DNA of 64,000 bases from Albimonas marina (GTDB lineage Bacteria > Pseudomonadota > Alphaproteobacteria > Rhodobacterales > Rhodobacteraceae): assembly GCF_029223255.1 (NCBI RefSeq), contig NZ_JARHUC010000003.1:620001-684000 (forward strand), read 5' to 3'. How positions within the stretch are numbered: position 1 is the first letter of the stretch; each line of letters starts with the position of its first letter. Positions 27,204 through 35,756 of the stretch are shown here, in pieces. The position numbers were made by a program, and so were the translations under genes. Below the pieces are notes generated by a model. The model saw only the letters and a list, made by a program, of their open reading frames with translations. It did not search any database and had not been told where the DNA came from.

Positions 27204-28238
27204 ATGGCCAGAACCGATTACGTCACCGTCGACGTCGCCGCCGCGGGCGGCGTGAACTTCGACGACTACCTCGCCGACTATTTCGCGGCGCTCGAAGACG
27301 GCTCGACCGCCTTCTACGGGGGCGAGCCGGACAGCGCCTTCGGCGGCACCTACTACATGAACGGCAGCCAGGTTCTGGTCTCCTACGAGACGGCGGGAAC
27401 CGACGAGGCGGCCTCGGCCTCGGTGCTGCTGGAGGGGGCGGAGCTCGCCTACGACTTCATCCACAACGGCCCCGCCTTCGGCCACGGCATCTCGGGCGCC
27501 ATCGACGCCATCGTCTTCGGCGACTGGGTCGAGGGCGAGACGAGCGGCGAGCAGGGGACCGGCGAGGCGGGCGAGGTGACGGGCCTGGACGCTGCGGTCA
27601 CGATCTCGGGCCTGGGCCTCTCGCTCGAGCCGGGGGCGGGGTCGGACGCCGAGACCAACCCGGTCTACGCGCTCTATTCCGCCGCGCAGACCGGCGACGC
27701 CGAGGCGATCACGTCGCTTCTGTCGGGCTATTCGCTGTCCTTCCAGGGGGGCGAGGGGGCCGACCGCTTCACCGGCGGCGACCTGCAGGACGAGGCCTTC
27801 GGCGGCGCGGGCGACGACGTGCTGCGGGGCGGCGGCGCGAAGGACCGCCTCTATGGCGGCGACGGCGACGACGTGCTGCGCGGCAACGCCTGGCGCGACC
27901 GGCTGGAGGGCGGCGACGGCGACGACCGGCTCTACGGCGGCAAGGGCGCCGACCGGCTGATCGGCGGCGAGGGCGACGACGTGCTGAAGGGCGGTCGCGG
28001 CGGCGACCGCTTCGACTTCGTCGACGGCGGCGGGCATGACGTGATCCTCGACTTCGACGCCTCGGAGGGCGACCGGCTGGCGGTCTCGGCCGAGGCCTTC
28101 GCCGATTTCGAGGCGCTGTCCGCGGCGATCAGCGACGCCGACGACGGCGTGCTGATCGCGCTGGGCGAGGGCTGGGACGTGACCCTGCAGGGGGTGACCG
28201 CGGCCTCGCTGGAGGCGGAGTCCTTCGCCTTCGTCTGA
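27204..28238 (+). CDS. HasA-like hemophore domain fused to RTX calcium-binding repeats
   Basis: A 344-residue protein with no Sec signal. Residues about 15-180 follow the order of the heme-binding protein HasA: a FYGG motif (37-40), the GAELAYDF strand with Tyr83 at the position of the HasA heme ligand Tyr75, and then PAFGHGISGAIDAIVFGD (His94 near the HasA His83; GxLDxLxFGD is the HasA consensus). The VTISGLGLSLEPG strand and the YALYSAAQTGDAEAITSLLSG helix come next. No His matches the HasA His32 ligand. Residues about 182-272 are RTX nonapeptides (GGxGDDVLxG), and 273-344 is a C-terminal domain like that of type I-secreted proteins. Inferred role: secreted or surface-retained heme capture needing calcium to fold. 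No hasR or type I exporter is nearby. Start: the ATG at 27204. Confidence 0.75.
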   Translation: MARTDYVTVDVAAAGGVNFDDYLADYFAALEDGSTAFYGGEPDSAFGGTYYMNGSQVLVSYETAGTDEAASASVLLEGAELAYDFIHNGPAFGHGISGAIDAIVFGDWVEGETSGEQGTGEAGEVTGLDAAVTISGLGLSLEPGAGSDAETNPVYALYSAAQTGDAEAITSLLSGYSLSFQGGEGADRFTGGDLQDEAFGGAGDDVLRGGGAKDRLYGGDGDDVLRGNAWRDRLEGGDGDDRLYGGKGADRLIGGEGDDVLKGGRGGDRFDFVDGGGHDVILDFDASEGDRLAVSAEAFADFEALSAAISDADDGVLIALGEGWDVTLQGVTAASLEAESFAFV

Positions 28239-28264
28239 GCGGACGCGCATCGGGAACCGAGCGG

Positions 28265-28289
28265 GGGCCGCGCCGGACAGGCGCGGCCC
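28265..28289 (+). terminator. Weak hairpin after the hemophore-RTX gene
   Basis: A 10-bp stem, GGGCCGCGCC with GGCGCGGCCC, is followed by only TTC. It probably ends or protects the transcript. Confidence 0.5.
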
Positions 28290-28409
28290 TTCGCCGTTCG
28301 CGGCGCCGCCTCGCGGAGCGCTCCGCTTGACCGCCCCCCGCCCGCCTGCTCTGGCTTGGGGGGAAGACCCCGGAGCCGCCGGGGCGGGACGAATGCAGGG
28401 GAGGATCGC

Positions 28410-29303
28410 ATGAGCGACCGCGTCCGGGAGCTGCGGGGCGTCGTGCCCTATCTGCCCACGCCGCTGACCGCCGAGGGCGCGGTGGACGAGGGGGCCCTGG
28501 CGCGCCTGAGCGACCACCTGATCGGGGCCGGGGTGCACGGGCTGACGCCGCTGGGCTCGACGGGGGAGTTCGCCTATCTCGACTTCGCGGCGAAGGAGCG
28601 GGTGGTGGCGACGACCGTCGCGGCCGCGGCCGGCCGGGTTCCGGTGATCGCCGGCGTCGCGGCCACCTCGACCCATGACGCGGTCGCCCAGGCGCGGCGC
28701 TGGGTGGAGCTGGGCGCCGACGGGATCCTGGCGGTGCTCGAGGCGTATTTCCCGGTCTCCGAGGCCGGGGTGGTCGCCTATTTCACCGCCGTCGCCGATG
28801 CGGCGGGGGTGCCCACGACGCTCTACACCAACCCCAATTTCCAGCGCTCGGACCTGTCGCTGGAGGCGATCGAGGCGCTGTCGCGCCATCCCGACATCGT
28901 CTTCGTCAAGGACGCCTCGACCAACACCGGGCGGCTGCTGTCGATCCTGAACCGCTGCGAGGGGCGGATCGGGGTGTTCGCGGCCTCGTCGCACGTGACC
29001 ACGGCGGTGATGCTGATCGGGGGGCGGGGGTGGCTGGCGGGTCCGTCCTGCCTGATCCCGCGCCAGAGCGTGCGCCTGTTCGAGCTGTGCGAGGCCGGCG
29101 CCTGGGCCGAGGCGATGGATCTGCAGCGCGAGCTGTGGGCGGTGAACCAGGTCTTCGCGCGCTACAACCTGGCGGGCGCGGTGAAGGCGGGCCTGCGGCT
29201 TCAGGGCTTCGACTGCGGCGACCCCGCCCCGCCCCAGTCGCCGCTGACCCCCGATCAGGTCGAGGCGGTGCGAAAGGTGCTGGAGCGGGTCGGGGCGCTG
29301 TAG
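28410..29303 (+). CDS. DapA/NAL family aldolase-lyase
   Basis: A 297-residue class I aldolase of the dihydrodipicolinate synthase / N-acetylneuraminate lyase superfamily. It has the pyruvate-carboxylate motif GSTGE (residues about 50-54), the catalytic Tyr in LYTNPNF and the Schiff-base Lys in VFVKDAS. It is probably not the housekeeping DapA, because it stands alone and diverges at the second half ([21 protein letters not shown]); members of this kind act on keto-acids in sugar or proline-type catabolism. Start: the ATG at 28410, with GGGGAGGAT before it. The substrate is not predictable. Confidence 0.82.
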   Translation: MSDRVRELRGVVPYLPTPLTAEGAVDEGALARLSDHLIGAGVHGLTPLGSTGEFAYLDFAAKERVVATTVAAAAGRVPVIAGVAATSTHDAVAQARRWVELGADGILAVLEAYFPVSEAGVVAYFTAVADAAGVPTTLYTNPNFQRSDLSLEAIEALSRHPDIVFVKDASTNTGRLLSILNRCEGRIGVFAASSHVTTAVMLIGGRGWLAGPSCLIPRQSVRLFELCEAGAWAEAMDLQRELWAVNQVFARYNLAGAVKAGLRLQGFDCGDPAPPQSPLTPDQVEAVRKVLERVGAL

Positions 29304-29382
29304 GCGCCGGGAGGGGCGGAGACGGCAGGAGCGGAGACGGCGCGGGGGGATGAGCGCGCCCGCCGCGCAGCGGAGACCTTGC

Positions 29383-29569
29383 CCCGGGCTTGACCCGGGA
29401 CCTCGCGCCCACGGCCCGCGCGCCGATCACGACGAGACGCCCAGCGGCCAATGGCGGGAGGGGCCCCGGGTCAAGCCCGGAGCGCAGAGGCGAGGCGGCC
29501 GATGGCGGGAGACGCCCCGGGCCGAGCCCGGGGCGCGATGCCGAGCCGGTCGGGCCTAGCCCGGGGCCG
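29383..29569. repeat. REP-like palindrome cluster (family B), locus 1
   Basis: CCCGGGCTTGACCCGGG at 29383-29399 and its inverse at 29465-29480, plus two more CCCGGGC-rich palindromes at 29513-29535 and 29549-29569. Similar pairs are at 35570-35652 and 58433-58512. It fills the 294-base gap between two convergent genes. Confidence 0.75.
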
Positions 29570-29597
29570 AGGCGGCGAAGGGCGGGAGAGGCCGGGC

Positions 29598-30350
29598 TCA
29601 GATCGAGAGGTAGCGGTCGGTTATCTCCCGGTTGGCCTTCAGTCCTGCGATGGTGTCGCGATAGACCACCACGCCCTTGTCGATCACCGCGGCGTGGGTG
29701 GCGACGGCGAGGCAGAAGTGCATGTTCTGCTCGGCCATCAGGATCGTCACGCCCATCCCGCGCAGGGTGGCGATCAGCTTGCCGATCTCGGCCACGATGA
29801 TCGGGGCGAGGCCCTCGGACGGCTCGTCCAGCAGCACCAGGTCGGGGTTGCCCATCAGGGTGCGGGCGATGGTCAGCATCTGCTGCTCGCCGCCCGAGAG
29901 GCGGCCCGCCATGCGCCCCTTCATGCCCGCGAGGATCGGGAACACGTCGTAGACCCGCTCCAGCGTCCAGTCGCGCTTGCCGGTGGCGCCCTTCTTCTCG
30001 CCGATCAGGAGGTTGTCCTCGACGGAGTGCTCGGGGAACACCTGCCGGTCCTCGGGGACGTAGCCGATGCCGGCGCGGGCGATCCGGTGGGGGGGCTGGC
30101 CCGCCATCTCCCGCCCCCGCAGACGGACCGAGCCGCGCCGCGGCGGCGCGATGCCGGCGATGGCCTTGAAGGTGGTCGACTTGCCCGCGCCGTTGCGGCC
30201 CAGCAGGGCGACCGTGTGCCCCTCGCCGACCGAGAGGCCGAGGTCGAAGAGGATCTGGCTCGCGCCATAGTAGACGTCGAGATGCTCGACCTCGAGCAGC
30301 GGCGCGCCCGCCTCGGCGGCGCGCGTCTCCAGCGTGGCTGTCTCGGCCAT
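29598..30350 (-). CDS. livF: Branched-chain-type ABC importer ATPase LivF
   Basis: A 250-residue ABC ATPase of the HAAT (LivF) type. Walker A is GRNGAGKST, the signature LSGGEQQ and Walker B LVLLDEPS with EGLAP, which is diagnostic for LivF. It couples ATP hydrolysis to uptake through LivH-LivM. Its ATG shares one base with the livG stop (TGATG). Last gene of the operon; REP-like palindromes follow. Confidence 0.92.
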   Translation of the reverse strand: MAETATLETRAAEAGAPLLEVEHLDVYYGASQILFDLGLSVGEGHTVALLGRNGAGKSTTFKAIAGIAPPRRGSVRLRGREMAGQPPHRIARAGIGYVPEDRQVFPEHSVEDNLLIGEKKGATGKRDWTLERVYDVFPILAGMKGRMAGRLSGGEQQMLTIARTLMGNPDLVLLDEPSEGLAPIIVAEIGKLIATLRGMGVTILMAEQNMHFCLAVATHAAVIDKGVVVYRDTIAGLKANREITDRYLSI

Positions 30351-31126
30351 CAGGCGCCCTCCGTCACGGCGTGGTGGTGATCCTGGCCCAGGTAGGCGTC
30401 GATCACGTCCTGGTTGCGCTTGATCTCGTCGGGCGTCCCCTTGGCGAGCACCTGGCCGTAGCTGAGCACGTCGATCTGCTGGGCGATCTGGAACACGATG
30501 TCCATGTCGTGCTCGATGAAGATCACGGTCAGGTCCGAGGCCTCCCACAGGGCGTGGACCTTCTCGATCATCCGCCAGCGTTCCTCGGCGCCCATGCCGG
30601 CCGTGGGCTCATCGAGGAGCAGCACCTTGGGGTCGAGCGCCAGCGCCAGGCCGATGTCGAGGAGCTTCTGCTCCCCGTGGCTGAGGTTGCGCGACAGCGC
30701 CTCGGCCCGCGGCGTCAGGCCCAGCAGGTCCATGATCTCCCGCGCGCGGTCGCGGGACTGGGGCAGGGGCGCGCGGCGCAGCATCGAGAAGAGGTCGCCC
30801 CGGTGCGCGGTGACGGCGGCGACCAGGCTCTGCTCCATGGTCATGTCGGGGAAGATGCTGGCCACCTGGAAGGCCCGCGTCATCCCCCGGCGCACGACCT
30901 CGAGGCTGGAGAGGCCCACGAGCTCCTTCCCGTCGAGCTTCACCGAGCCGCGGTCGGGGCGGATGTGGCCGGAGATGAGGTTGAAGAAGGTGGTCTTGCC
31001 CGCGCCGTTGGGGCCGATGATGGCGGTGAGCGAGCCGGCGGGGAAGTCGAGGCTGACGCCGCGCATCGCCTCGACGCCGCCGAAGGACTTGGCGAGGTCG
31101 CGGATCTCGAGCATGGGCTGGGTCAT
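30350..31126 (-). CDS. livG: Branched-chain-type ABC importer ATPase LivG
   Basis: A 258-residue LivG-type ATPase. Walker A is GPNGAGKTT. The Q-loop region RAFQVASIFPDMT is followed by signature LSHGEQK and Walker B LLLDEPTAGMG, the AGM pattern typical of LivG. It partners LivF. The start overlaps the SDR stop by 4 bases (ATGA), so it is coupled to the dehydrogenase gene. Confidence 0.92.
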   Translation of the reverse strand: MTQPMLEIRDLAKSFGGVEAMRGVSLDFPAGSLTAIIGPNGAGKTTFFNLISGHIRPDRGSVKLDGKELVGLSSLEVVRRGMTRAFQVASIFPDMTMEQSLVAAVTAHRGDLFSMLRRAPLPQSRDRAREIMDLLGLTPRAEALSRNLSHGEQKLLDIGLALALDPKVLLLDEPTAGMGAEERWRMIEKVHALWEASDLTVIFIEHDMDIVFQIAQQIDVLSYGQVLAKGTPDEIKRNQDVIDAYLGQDHHHAVTEGA

Positions 31127-31920
31127 GCGTTCCCCCTGGCCGCCGGGAACGGCGCGTAGGTGGTCCAGGCGGGGCCGGAGAGCCAGCCGCCGTCCACGGG
31201 CAAGGTGACGCCGCTGATCGCGGAGGAGGCGTCGGAGCACAGGAAGCAGACGGCCGAGGCGATCTCCTCCGGCTTCACCAGGCGGCCCATGGGGGTCATG
31301 TCCTGCATCGGCTTGGGATCCCGCTCGCCGTTCTCGAACCGCTCGGCGAGCGCGGGGGTGAGGGTGAAGCCGGGGGACACGGCGTTCACGCGCACGCCCG
31401 AGCGGCCCCATTCGGTCGAAAGGCACTCGGTCATCGAGATCACCGCGGCCTTGGCGGGGGAGTAGGCGTGCAGCGGCAGGGCGCGCATCCCCGCGATGGA
31501 GGCGATGTTGACGATCGAGCCCGCGCCGCGCAGCGCCATGCGCCGGCCCCAGGCGACGCAGCTGACCCAGACGCCGCGCTGGTCGACGGCGACGACCCGG
31601 TCCCATTCGGACATCGGCAGGTCCTCGGGCGACTGGGGAAGCTGGAGGACGCCGGCGGAGGTGACCAGCGCCGAGGCGGGGCCCATCTCGGCGTCGAGCT
31701 TCGCGGCCAGCGCCTCGACCGCCGCCTCTTCGCGCACGTCGAGCCAGGCGGCGACGTGGCCCTCGCCGGGCAGGGCGTCGGCCACCGTCTCGGCGCCGGC
31801 GAGGTTCACGTCGAGCACGGCGACGCGGGCGCCGAGGTCCGCCAGCATCCGGCAGCAGGCGGCGCCGATGCCGCTGGCGCCGCCGGTGACGACCGCGACG
31901 CGGCCGGTCATGTCCATCAT
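31123..31920 (-). CDS. Short-chain dehydrogenase/reductase inside the liv operon
   Basis: A 265-residue classical SDR. The Rossmann motif TGGASGIG is near residue 13, a NNAG-equivalent region reads TSAGV, the catalytic Ser is in IVNIASIAG, the YSPAK motif supplies Tyr and Lys, and the C-terminus is substrate-binding. It oxidises an alcohol to a ketone or the reverse with NAD(P). It is unusual in sitting between livM and livG, with ATGA overlaps on both sides. It must be co-translated with the importer, suggesting that it acts on the imported compound. Start: the ATG at 31920 fits the overlap; an alternative Met is three codons in. Confidence 0.9.
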   Translation of the reverse strand: MMDMTGRVAVVTGGASGIGAACCRMLADLGARVAVLDVNLAGAETVADALPGEGHVAAWLDVREEAAVEALAAKLDAEMGPASALVTSAGVLQLPQSPEDLPMSEWDRVVAVDQRGVWVSCVAWGRRMALRGAGSIVNIASIAGMRALPLHAYSPAKAAVISMTECLSTEWGRSGVRVNAVSPGFTLTPALAERFENGERDPKPMQDMTPMGRLVKPEEIASAVCFLCSDASSAISGVTLPVDGGWLSGPAWTTYAPFPAARGNA

Positions 31921-32933
31921 GCGTTTCCTCCCGTCGAGGCCGGGCGGCCGCCGCCGGCGGGCTCGCGCGCGGCGGCGAGGCGCCGCTCGCGCCGCGCCTC
32001 GCGCCAGTCGAGCGCGAAGTCGGCGATGCCCCGGCGCAGGCCGAGCACCGCGACCACGATCACGATGCCCAGCACCAGGCCGTGATGCTCGGTCACCGCG
32101 GTGACGTAGTGGTTGAGGCCCTGCAGCAGGATCGCCCCCAGCAGCGGGCCCAGGAACACCCGGCTGCCGCCGAGCATGATCATGAAGATCGCCTGGCCGG
32201 ACATGGTCCAGTAGGCGAACTCGGGGTAGGCGCCGGACGCGAAGAGCGCCAGCAGGATCCCTCCGACCGAGGCGATGGAGCCCGCCAGCACGAAGCTGAG
32301 CAGCTTGGCGCGGTAGGTGTTCACGCCCAGGAACACGGCCCGCTGGGGGTTGTCGCGGATCATGCGCAGCGTGTGGCCGAAGGGGCTCTGCACGATCTGG
32401 CGCAGGATCAGCACGCAGATCACGAAGACCACCATGCAGAACGTGTAGAAGACCGAGGCCGAGCCGAGGTCGATCCCCCAGAAGGCGGGCCGCGGGATGC
32501 CGCCCATCAGCCCCTGGTCGCCGCCGGTCAGCGAGACCCATGTGAGGATGATGGAGTGGAACATCATCTGGAAGGCGAGGGTGAGGAAGGCGAAGTAGAT
32601 CTCCTTCAGCCGCACGCAGATCGCGCCCACGATCAGCGCCGTCAGCGCCGAGAAGCCCACCGCCAGCACGAAGGCGAGCGGGATCGACACCGCCCCCGAC
32701 TGCATCAGCAGCCCGAAGGAATAGGCGCCGGAGGCGAAGTAGGCCGCGTGCCCGAAGCTGACGAGGCCGGTGTAGCCGGTCAGCAGGTTCAGCGACATCG
32801 CCAGCAGCCCGTAGGCGGCGACGTAGATGATGAAGTCCGTCAGCCCCGCCGAGTTCGCGAGGCCGGGGATCGCCAGCAGCACGACCAGGGCGACGACGCC
32901 GACGCCCAGGTCCCGAATCAGGCCCTGTCCCAT
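31917..32933 (-). CDS. livM: Branched-chain-type ABC importer permease LivM
   Basis: A 338-residue inner-membrane permease with 8-10 hydrophobic helices, the GYTGLVSFGHAAYFASGAY motif and the cytoplasmic coupling segment RMIRDNPQRAVFLGVNTYRAK that docks on the ATPases. The C-terminal tail is basic (ARRERRLAAAREP). It stands 2 bases after livH and overlaps the SDR start by 4. Confidence 0.92.
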   Translation of the reverse strand: MGQGLIRDLGVGVVALVVLLAIPGLANSAGLTDFIIYVAAYGLLAMSLNLLTGYTGLVSFGHAAYFASGAYSFGLLMQSGAVSIPLAFVLAVGFSALTALIVGAICVRLKEIYFAFLTLAFQMMFHSIILTWVSLTGGDQGLMGGIPRPAFWGIDLGSASVFYTFCMVVFVICVLILRQIVQSPFGHTLRMIRDNPQRAVFLGVNTYRAKLLSFVLAGSIASVGGILLALFASGAYPEFAYWTMSGQAIFMIMLGGSRVFLGPLLGAILLQGLNHYVTAVTEHHGLVLGIVIVVAVLGLRRGIADFALDWREARRERRLAAAREPAGGGRPASTGGNA

Positions 32934-32935
32934 GC

Positions 32936-33835
32936 TCACACCTGCCGCCCGAAGAGACCCGAGGGCCGCAGCACCAGCACCAGCCCCATCATCACGAACA
33001 TCGCCCCGTCCACGAAGAGCGGGAAGCCGATGGACCCGAAGGACCGCGTCAGCCCGATCAGCAGGGAGGCGACGAAGGCCCCCACGATCGAGCCCATGCC
33101 GCCGATCACCGTGACGATGAAGCTCTCGATCAGGATCGAGAGGCCCATGCCCGGGGTCAGCGTGCGCACCGGCGCCGCCAGCGCCCCCGCGAGGCCCGCG
33201 AGCAGCGAGCCGATGCCGAAGACCGAGGCGTAGAGGACGGAGGTGTTCACACCCAGCGCGCCCACCATCTGCGGGTTGACCGCCGCGGCGCGCACCAGCT
33301 TGCCGAAGCGGGTCTTGGCGATGCCCAGCCACAGGATCGCGCCGACCCCGACCGAGGCGCCGATCATGAACAGGTAGTAGGGCGGAACCGGCCCGCCGCC
33401 GATGAACATGGGCGGCATCGCGAAGCTCTGCGGCATGCCCATCATCTTGTACTCGGCGCCCCAGATGATCTTCACCATGTCGTCGAGGATCAGCACGAAG
33501 GCGTAGCAGAGCAGCAGCTGCATCAGCACGTCCCGGCCGTATATCCGCGAGATGAACAGGCGCTCGAACAACGCTCCGAACAGCGCCATGCCGATCGCGC
33601 CCGCGCCCAGCGCCACCACGAAGTTGCCGGTCAGCTGGTAGCCGGCGAGCGCGAAATAGGCGCCCAGCATGTAGAAGGCGCCGTGGGCGAAGTTGATCAC
33701 CCCCAGCACGCCGAAGATCAGCGACAGGCCCGAGGCGACCAGGAACAGCAGCATTCCGATGATCAGCCCGGTGGAGATCTGGGTGACCGCGCAGGCGGGC
33801 ACGGAGAGGCAGCCGGTCAGCGCCGTGAGGTCCAT
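32936..33835 (-). CDS. livH: Branched-chain-type ABC importer permease LivH
   Basis: A 299-residue permease of the LivH type. It has LIFGVLGVINFAHGAFYMLGAY near residue 40 (quoted in part), several further membrane helices, and a coupling loop TRFGKLVRAAAVNPQMVGALGVN. It forms the channel with LivM. A hairpin separates it from livJ upstream. Confidence 0.92.
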   Translation of the reverse strand: MDLTALTGCLSVPACAVTQISTGLIIGMLLFLVASGLSLIFGVLGVINFAHGAFYMLGAYFALAGYQLTGNFVVALGAGAIGMALFGALFERLFISRIYGRDVLMQLLLCYAFVLILDDMVKIIWGAEYKMMGMPQSFAMPPMFIGGGPVPPYYLFMIGASVGVGAILWLGIAKTRFGKLVRAAAVNPQMVGALGVNTSVLYASVFGIGSLLAGLAGALAAPVRTLTPGMGLSILIESFIVTVIGGMGSIVGAFVASLLIGLTRSFGSIGFPLFVDGAMFVMMGLVLVLRPSGLFGRQV

Positions 33836-33867
33836 GAAGGTCTCCCGATGAGGGGCGGAGAGGCGGA

Positions 33868-33895
33868 CCCGCCCCGGCCGCGAAGCCGGGGCGGG
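33868..33895 (-). terminator. Intercistronic hairpin between livJ and livH
   Basis: An 11-bp perfect stem, CCCGCCCCGGC with its complement, and a 6-base loop. There is no U tract on the minus strand. It is a candidate partial terminator or 3' stabiliser that would leave binding-protein mRNA in excess. Confidence 0.5.
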
Positions 33896-33965
33896 CGAGG
33901 AATGGAAGAGGGGCCGCGCCGGCGGGTCCGGGTTGGGGTCCGGGACCGTCGGGCGCGGCCGTCGC

Positions 33966-35237
33966 TCAGGCGTAGCCCTGGCGCTTCTTCCACTCCTGCT
34001 CCATGGACAGGATCTCGTCCCAGTCGCCGCGCTCCCAGTTCTGGAAGCCCTTGGGATCGGGGCGCGACTGGCCCCAGGCGACGGGGTAGCCGATGATCGT
34101 GTGGTCGTCGGCGCGCATGGTGATGGTGCCGGTCTCGGTGAACGGGCTCTCGACCTCGGCGCCCTTCACCGCGTCGGCCAGGGCCTGGCCGTCGGTCTTG
34201 CCGCCCGTGGCCGCCAGCGCCTGGTCGATGAACTGGACGGCGGTGTAGGTCTGCCAGGCCCAGTTGGTCGGCTCCGTCTCCGAGATGTCGGTGAAGCCCT
34301 TGTAGAAGTCCTTGTTGGCCTGGGTGTCGGGGTAGTCCGGGTCGTAGCGGAACACCGAGTGCAGGCCGGAGGGGAGCTGCTTGAGCGCGTTGACGATCGG
34401 CGGATCGGCGAGCCCGCCGGAGAACCACTGCAGGCCGCCCGCGAAGATCTGGTAGAGGTTCGCCTGCTCGAGGAACGACACCAGGTCGCCGCCCCAGAGC
34501 GCCGAGTAGATCGCGTCGGGCTGCACCTGCAGTACGCGGGTCACGTAGGCGGTGTAGTCCGGCTCGAACAGCTTGGGCCAGGCCTCGTTCACCACCTCGA
34601 CCTCGGGGGCGAAGATCTTGAGGTACTCGACGAACTGCGCGGTGTTGTCCCGGCCGTAGGCGTAGTCGGGCGAGCAGGTCATCCACTTCATCAGGTTGTT
34701 CTGCTTGGCGATGTTGGCGGCGTACTTGCCGCCCGCCACCGCGTCGTGGATGCCCTGGCGCGCAGCCCGGAAGGCGGTGGGCTTGTGCAGCTTGGGATCC
34801 GCCGTCAGCGCCGAGGTCTCGGAGCAGGTGTGCAGGCAGAGCACGCCGAGATCGCCCACCACCTCGTGGACCGCGAAGGCGCCCGAGGAGGCCTCGGCGT
34901 CGATGATGATCTCGCAGCCCTCGGTGTTGACCAGGTCGCGGGTGACGCGCGCGGCCTCGTCGGGCTGGCCCTTGGAGTCGCGCACCACCAGCTCGACCTC
35001 GCGGCCGCCGAAGCCGCCGCCGGCGTTGAGCCTGTTGACGGCGAGCATGGCGGCGTCGCGGCTGGAGGTGCCCAGGATCGCGACGCGGCCCGACAGGATG
35101 GTCGGCATGCCGATGCGGATCTTGGCGCCCTGGCCGCGGGCGACGAAGGGCGTGCCGAGGGCGGCGACGGCGGTCGCCGCGCCGGCGCCGGCCAGCACCG
35201 CGCGCCGGGACGGAGTCGGGGCGTGGGGTCTCTTCAT
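33966..35237 (-). CDS. livJ: Periplasmic binding protein of the branched-chain-type importer
   Basis: A 423-residue type I periplasmic binding protein. The leader SRRAVLAGAGAATAVAALG has a twin-arginine pair and ends near VARGQG, so Tat export is likely. The mature part starts KIRIGMPTILSGRVAILG, typical of the amino-acid/amide receptor family; its ligand site is not that of leucine in any obvious way. Neighbouring SDR and monooxygenase genes hint at a non-amino-acid ligand. Start: the ATG at 35237, with GGGAGG upstream. First gene of the operon. Confidence 0.9.
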   Translation of the reverse strand: MKRPHAPTPSRRAVLAGAGAATAVAALGTPFVARGQGAKIRIGMPTILSGRVAILGTSSRDAAMLAVNRLNAGGGFGGREVELVVRDSKGQPDEAARVTRDLVNTEGCEIIIDAEASSGAFAVHEVVGDLGVLCLHTCSETSALTADPKLHKPTAFRAARQGIHDAVAGGKYAANIAKQNNLMKWMTCSPDYAYGRDNTAQFVEYLKIFAPEVEVVNEAWPKLFEPDYTAYVTRVLQVQPDAIYSALWGGDLVSFLEQANLYQIFAGGLQWFSGGLADPPIVNALKQLPSGLHSVFRYDPDYPDTQANKDFYKGFTDISETEPTNWAWQTYTAVQFIDQALAATGGKTDGQALADAVKGAEVESPFTETGTITMRADDHTIIGYPVAWGQSRPDPKGFQNWERGDWDEILSMEQEWKKRQGYA

Positions 35238-35756
35238 GTGTGCGTATCCTCCCTTGCGCCGGGCGCGTCGTTGGCGCGCGCCCTGGCGGGCCGACGCGGG
35301 GAAGCGGTTCCACGCGTCGACGGTTCGCCATCCTGACCAAGCGGTTGGCACGGCGTCAAGGATTCATGCGACCGCCTGCCGCAGCGCCCGCGCCCAGCAC
35401 AGAAGGCCGCGCCGGGGCGGGCCCGGCGCGGGAGGGAAGGGGGATGCAGGCCCGAGGCCCCGGGCGGAAGCGGACGGCGCCGGAGGGCCGGCCCGGCCCC
35501 GGGGCCGGGCGCCGAACCCGCCAAGCCTCGCGGCCTCGCCCCGGAAGATCCGGCGCCGCCGTCCGCGCGCCCCGGGCCTGACCCGTGGCCTCGTGCCTCC
35601 GCCGCGAGCCCGCCGGACGGGGAGCGGGGGGCCCCGGGTCAAGCCCGGGGCGCGCGGGGGCCGAAGAGGGCGCGCCCAGGCGTTCGCGGCCCGGGGCGCG
35701 CGTGGGGCCCGGGGGCGCACGCACGCGCCCGGGGCGCGCCCGCCCCGGGGGCGTCG
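35238..35756. other. Spacer between livJ and the monooxygenase gene
   Basis: About 520 bases. It holds the liv promoter region next to 35238-35360 and a REP-like pair at 35570-35589 and 35632-35652 (CCCGGGCCTGACCC and its inverse). Open frames here are palindrome-driven and have no recognisable product. Confidence 0.5.
35570..35652. repeat. REP-like palindrome pair (family B), locus 2
   Basis: CCCGGGCCTGACCCGTGGCC and GCCCCGGGTCAAGCCCGGGG face each other across about 42 bases. The arrangement is the same as at 29383 and 58433. Confidence 0.75.

Noticed and set aside
26334-28238. A full heme-acquisition (Has) operon
   Set aside because: No hasR-type receptor, TonB or type I exporter gene is visible within this window; only the hemophore-like protein is present.
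28410-29303. Housekeeping dihydrodipicolinate synthase
   Set aside because: The motifs fit only the wider DapA/NAL family, and the context does not support lysine synthesis.
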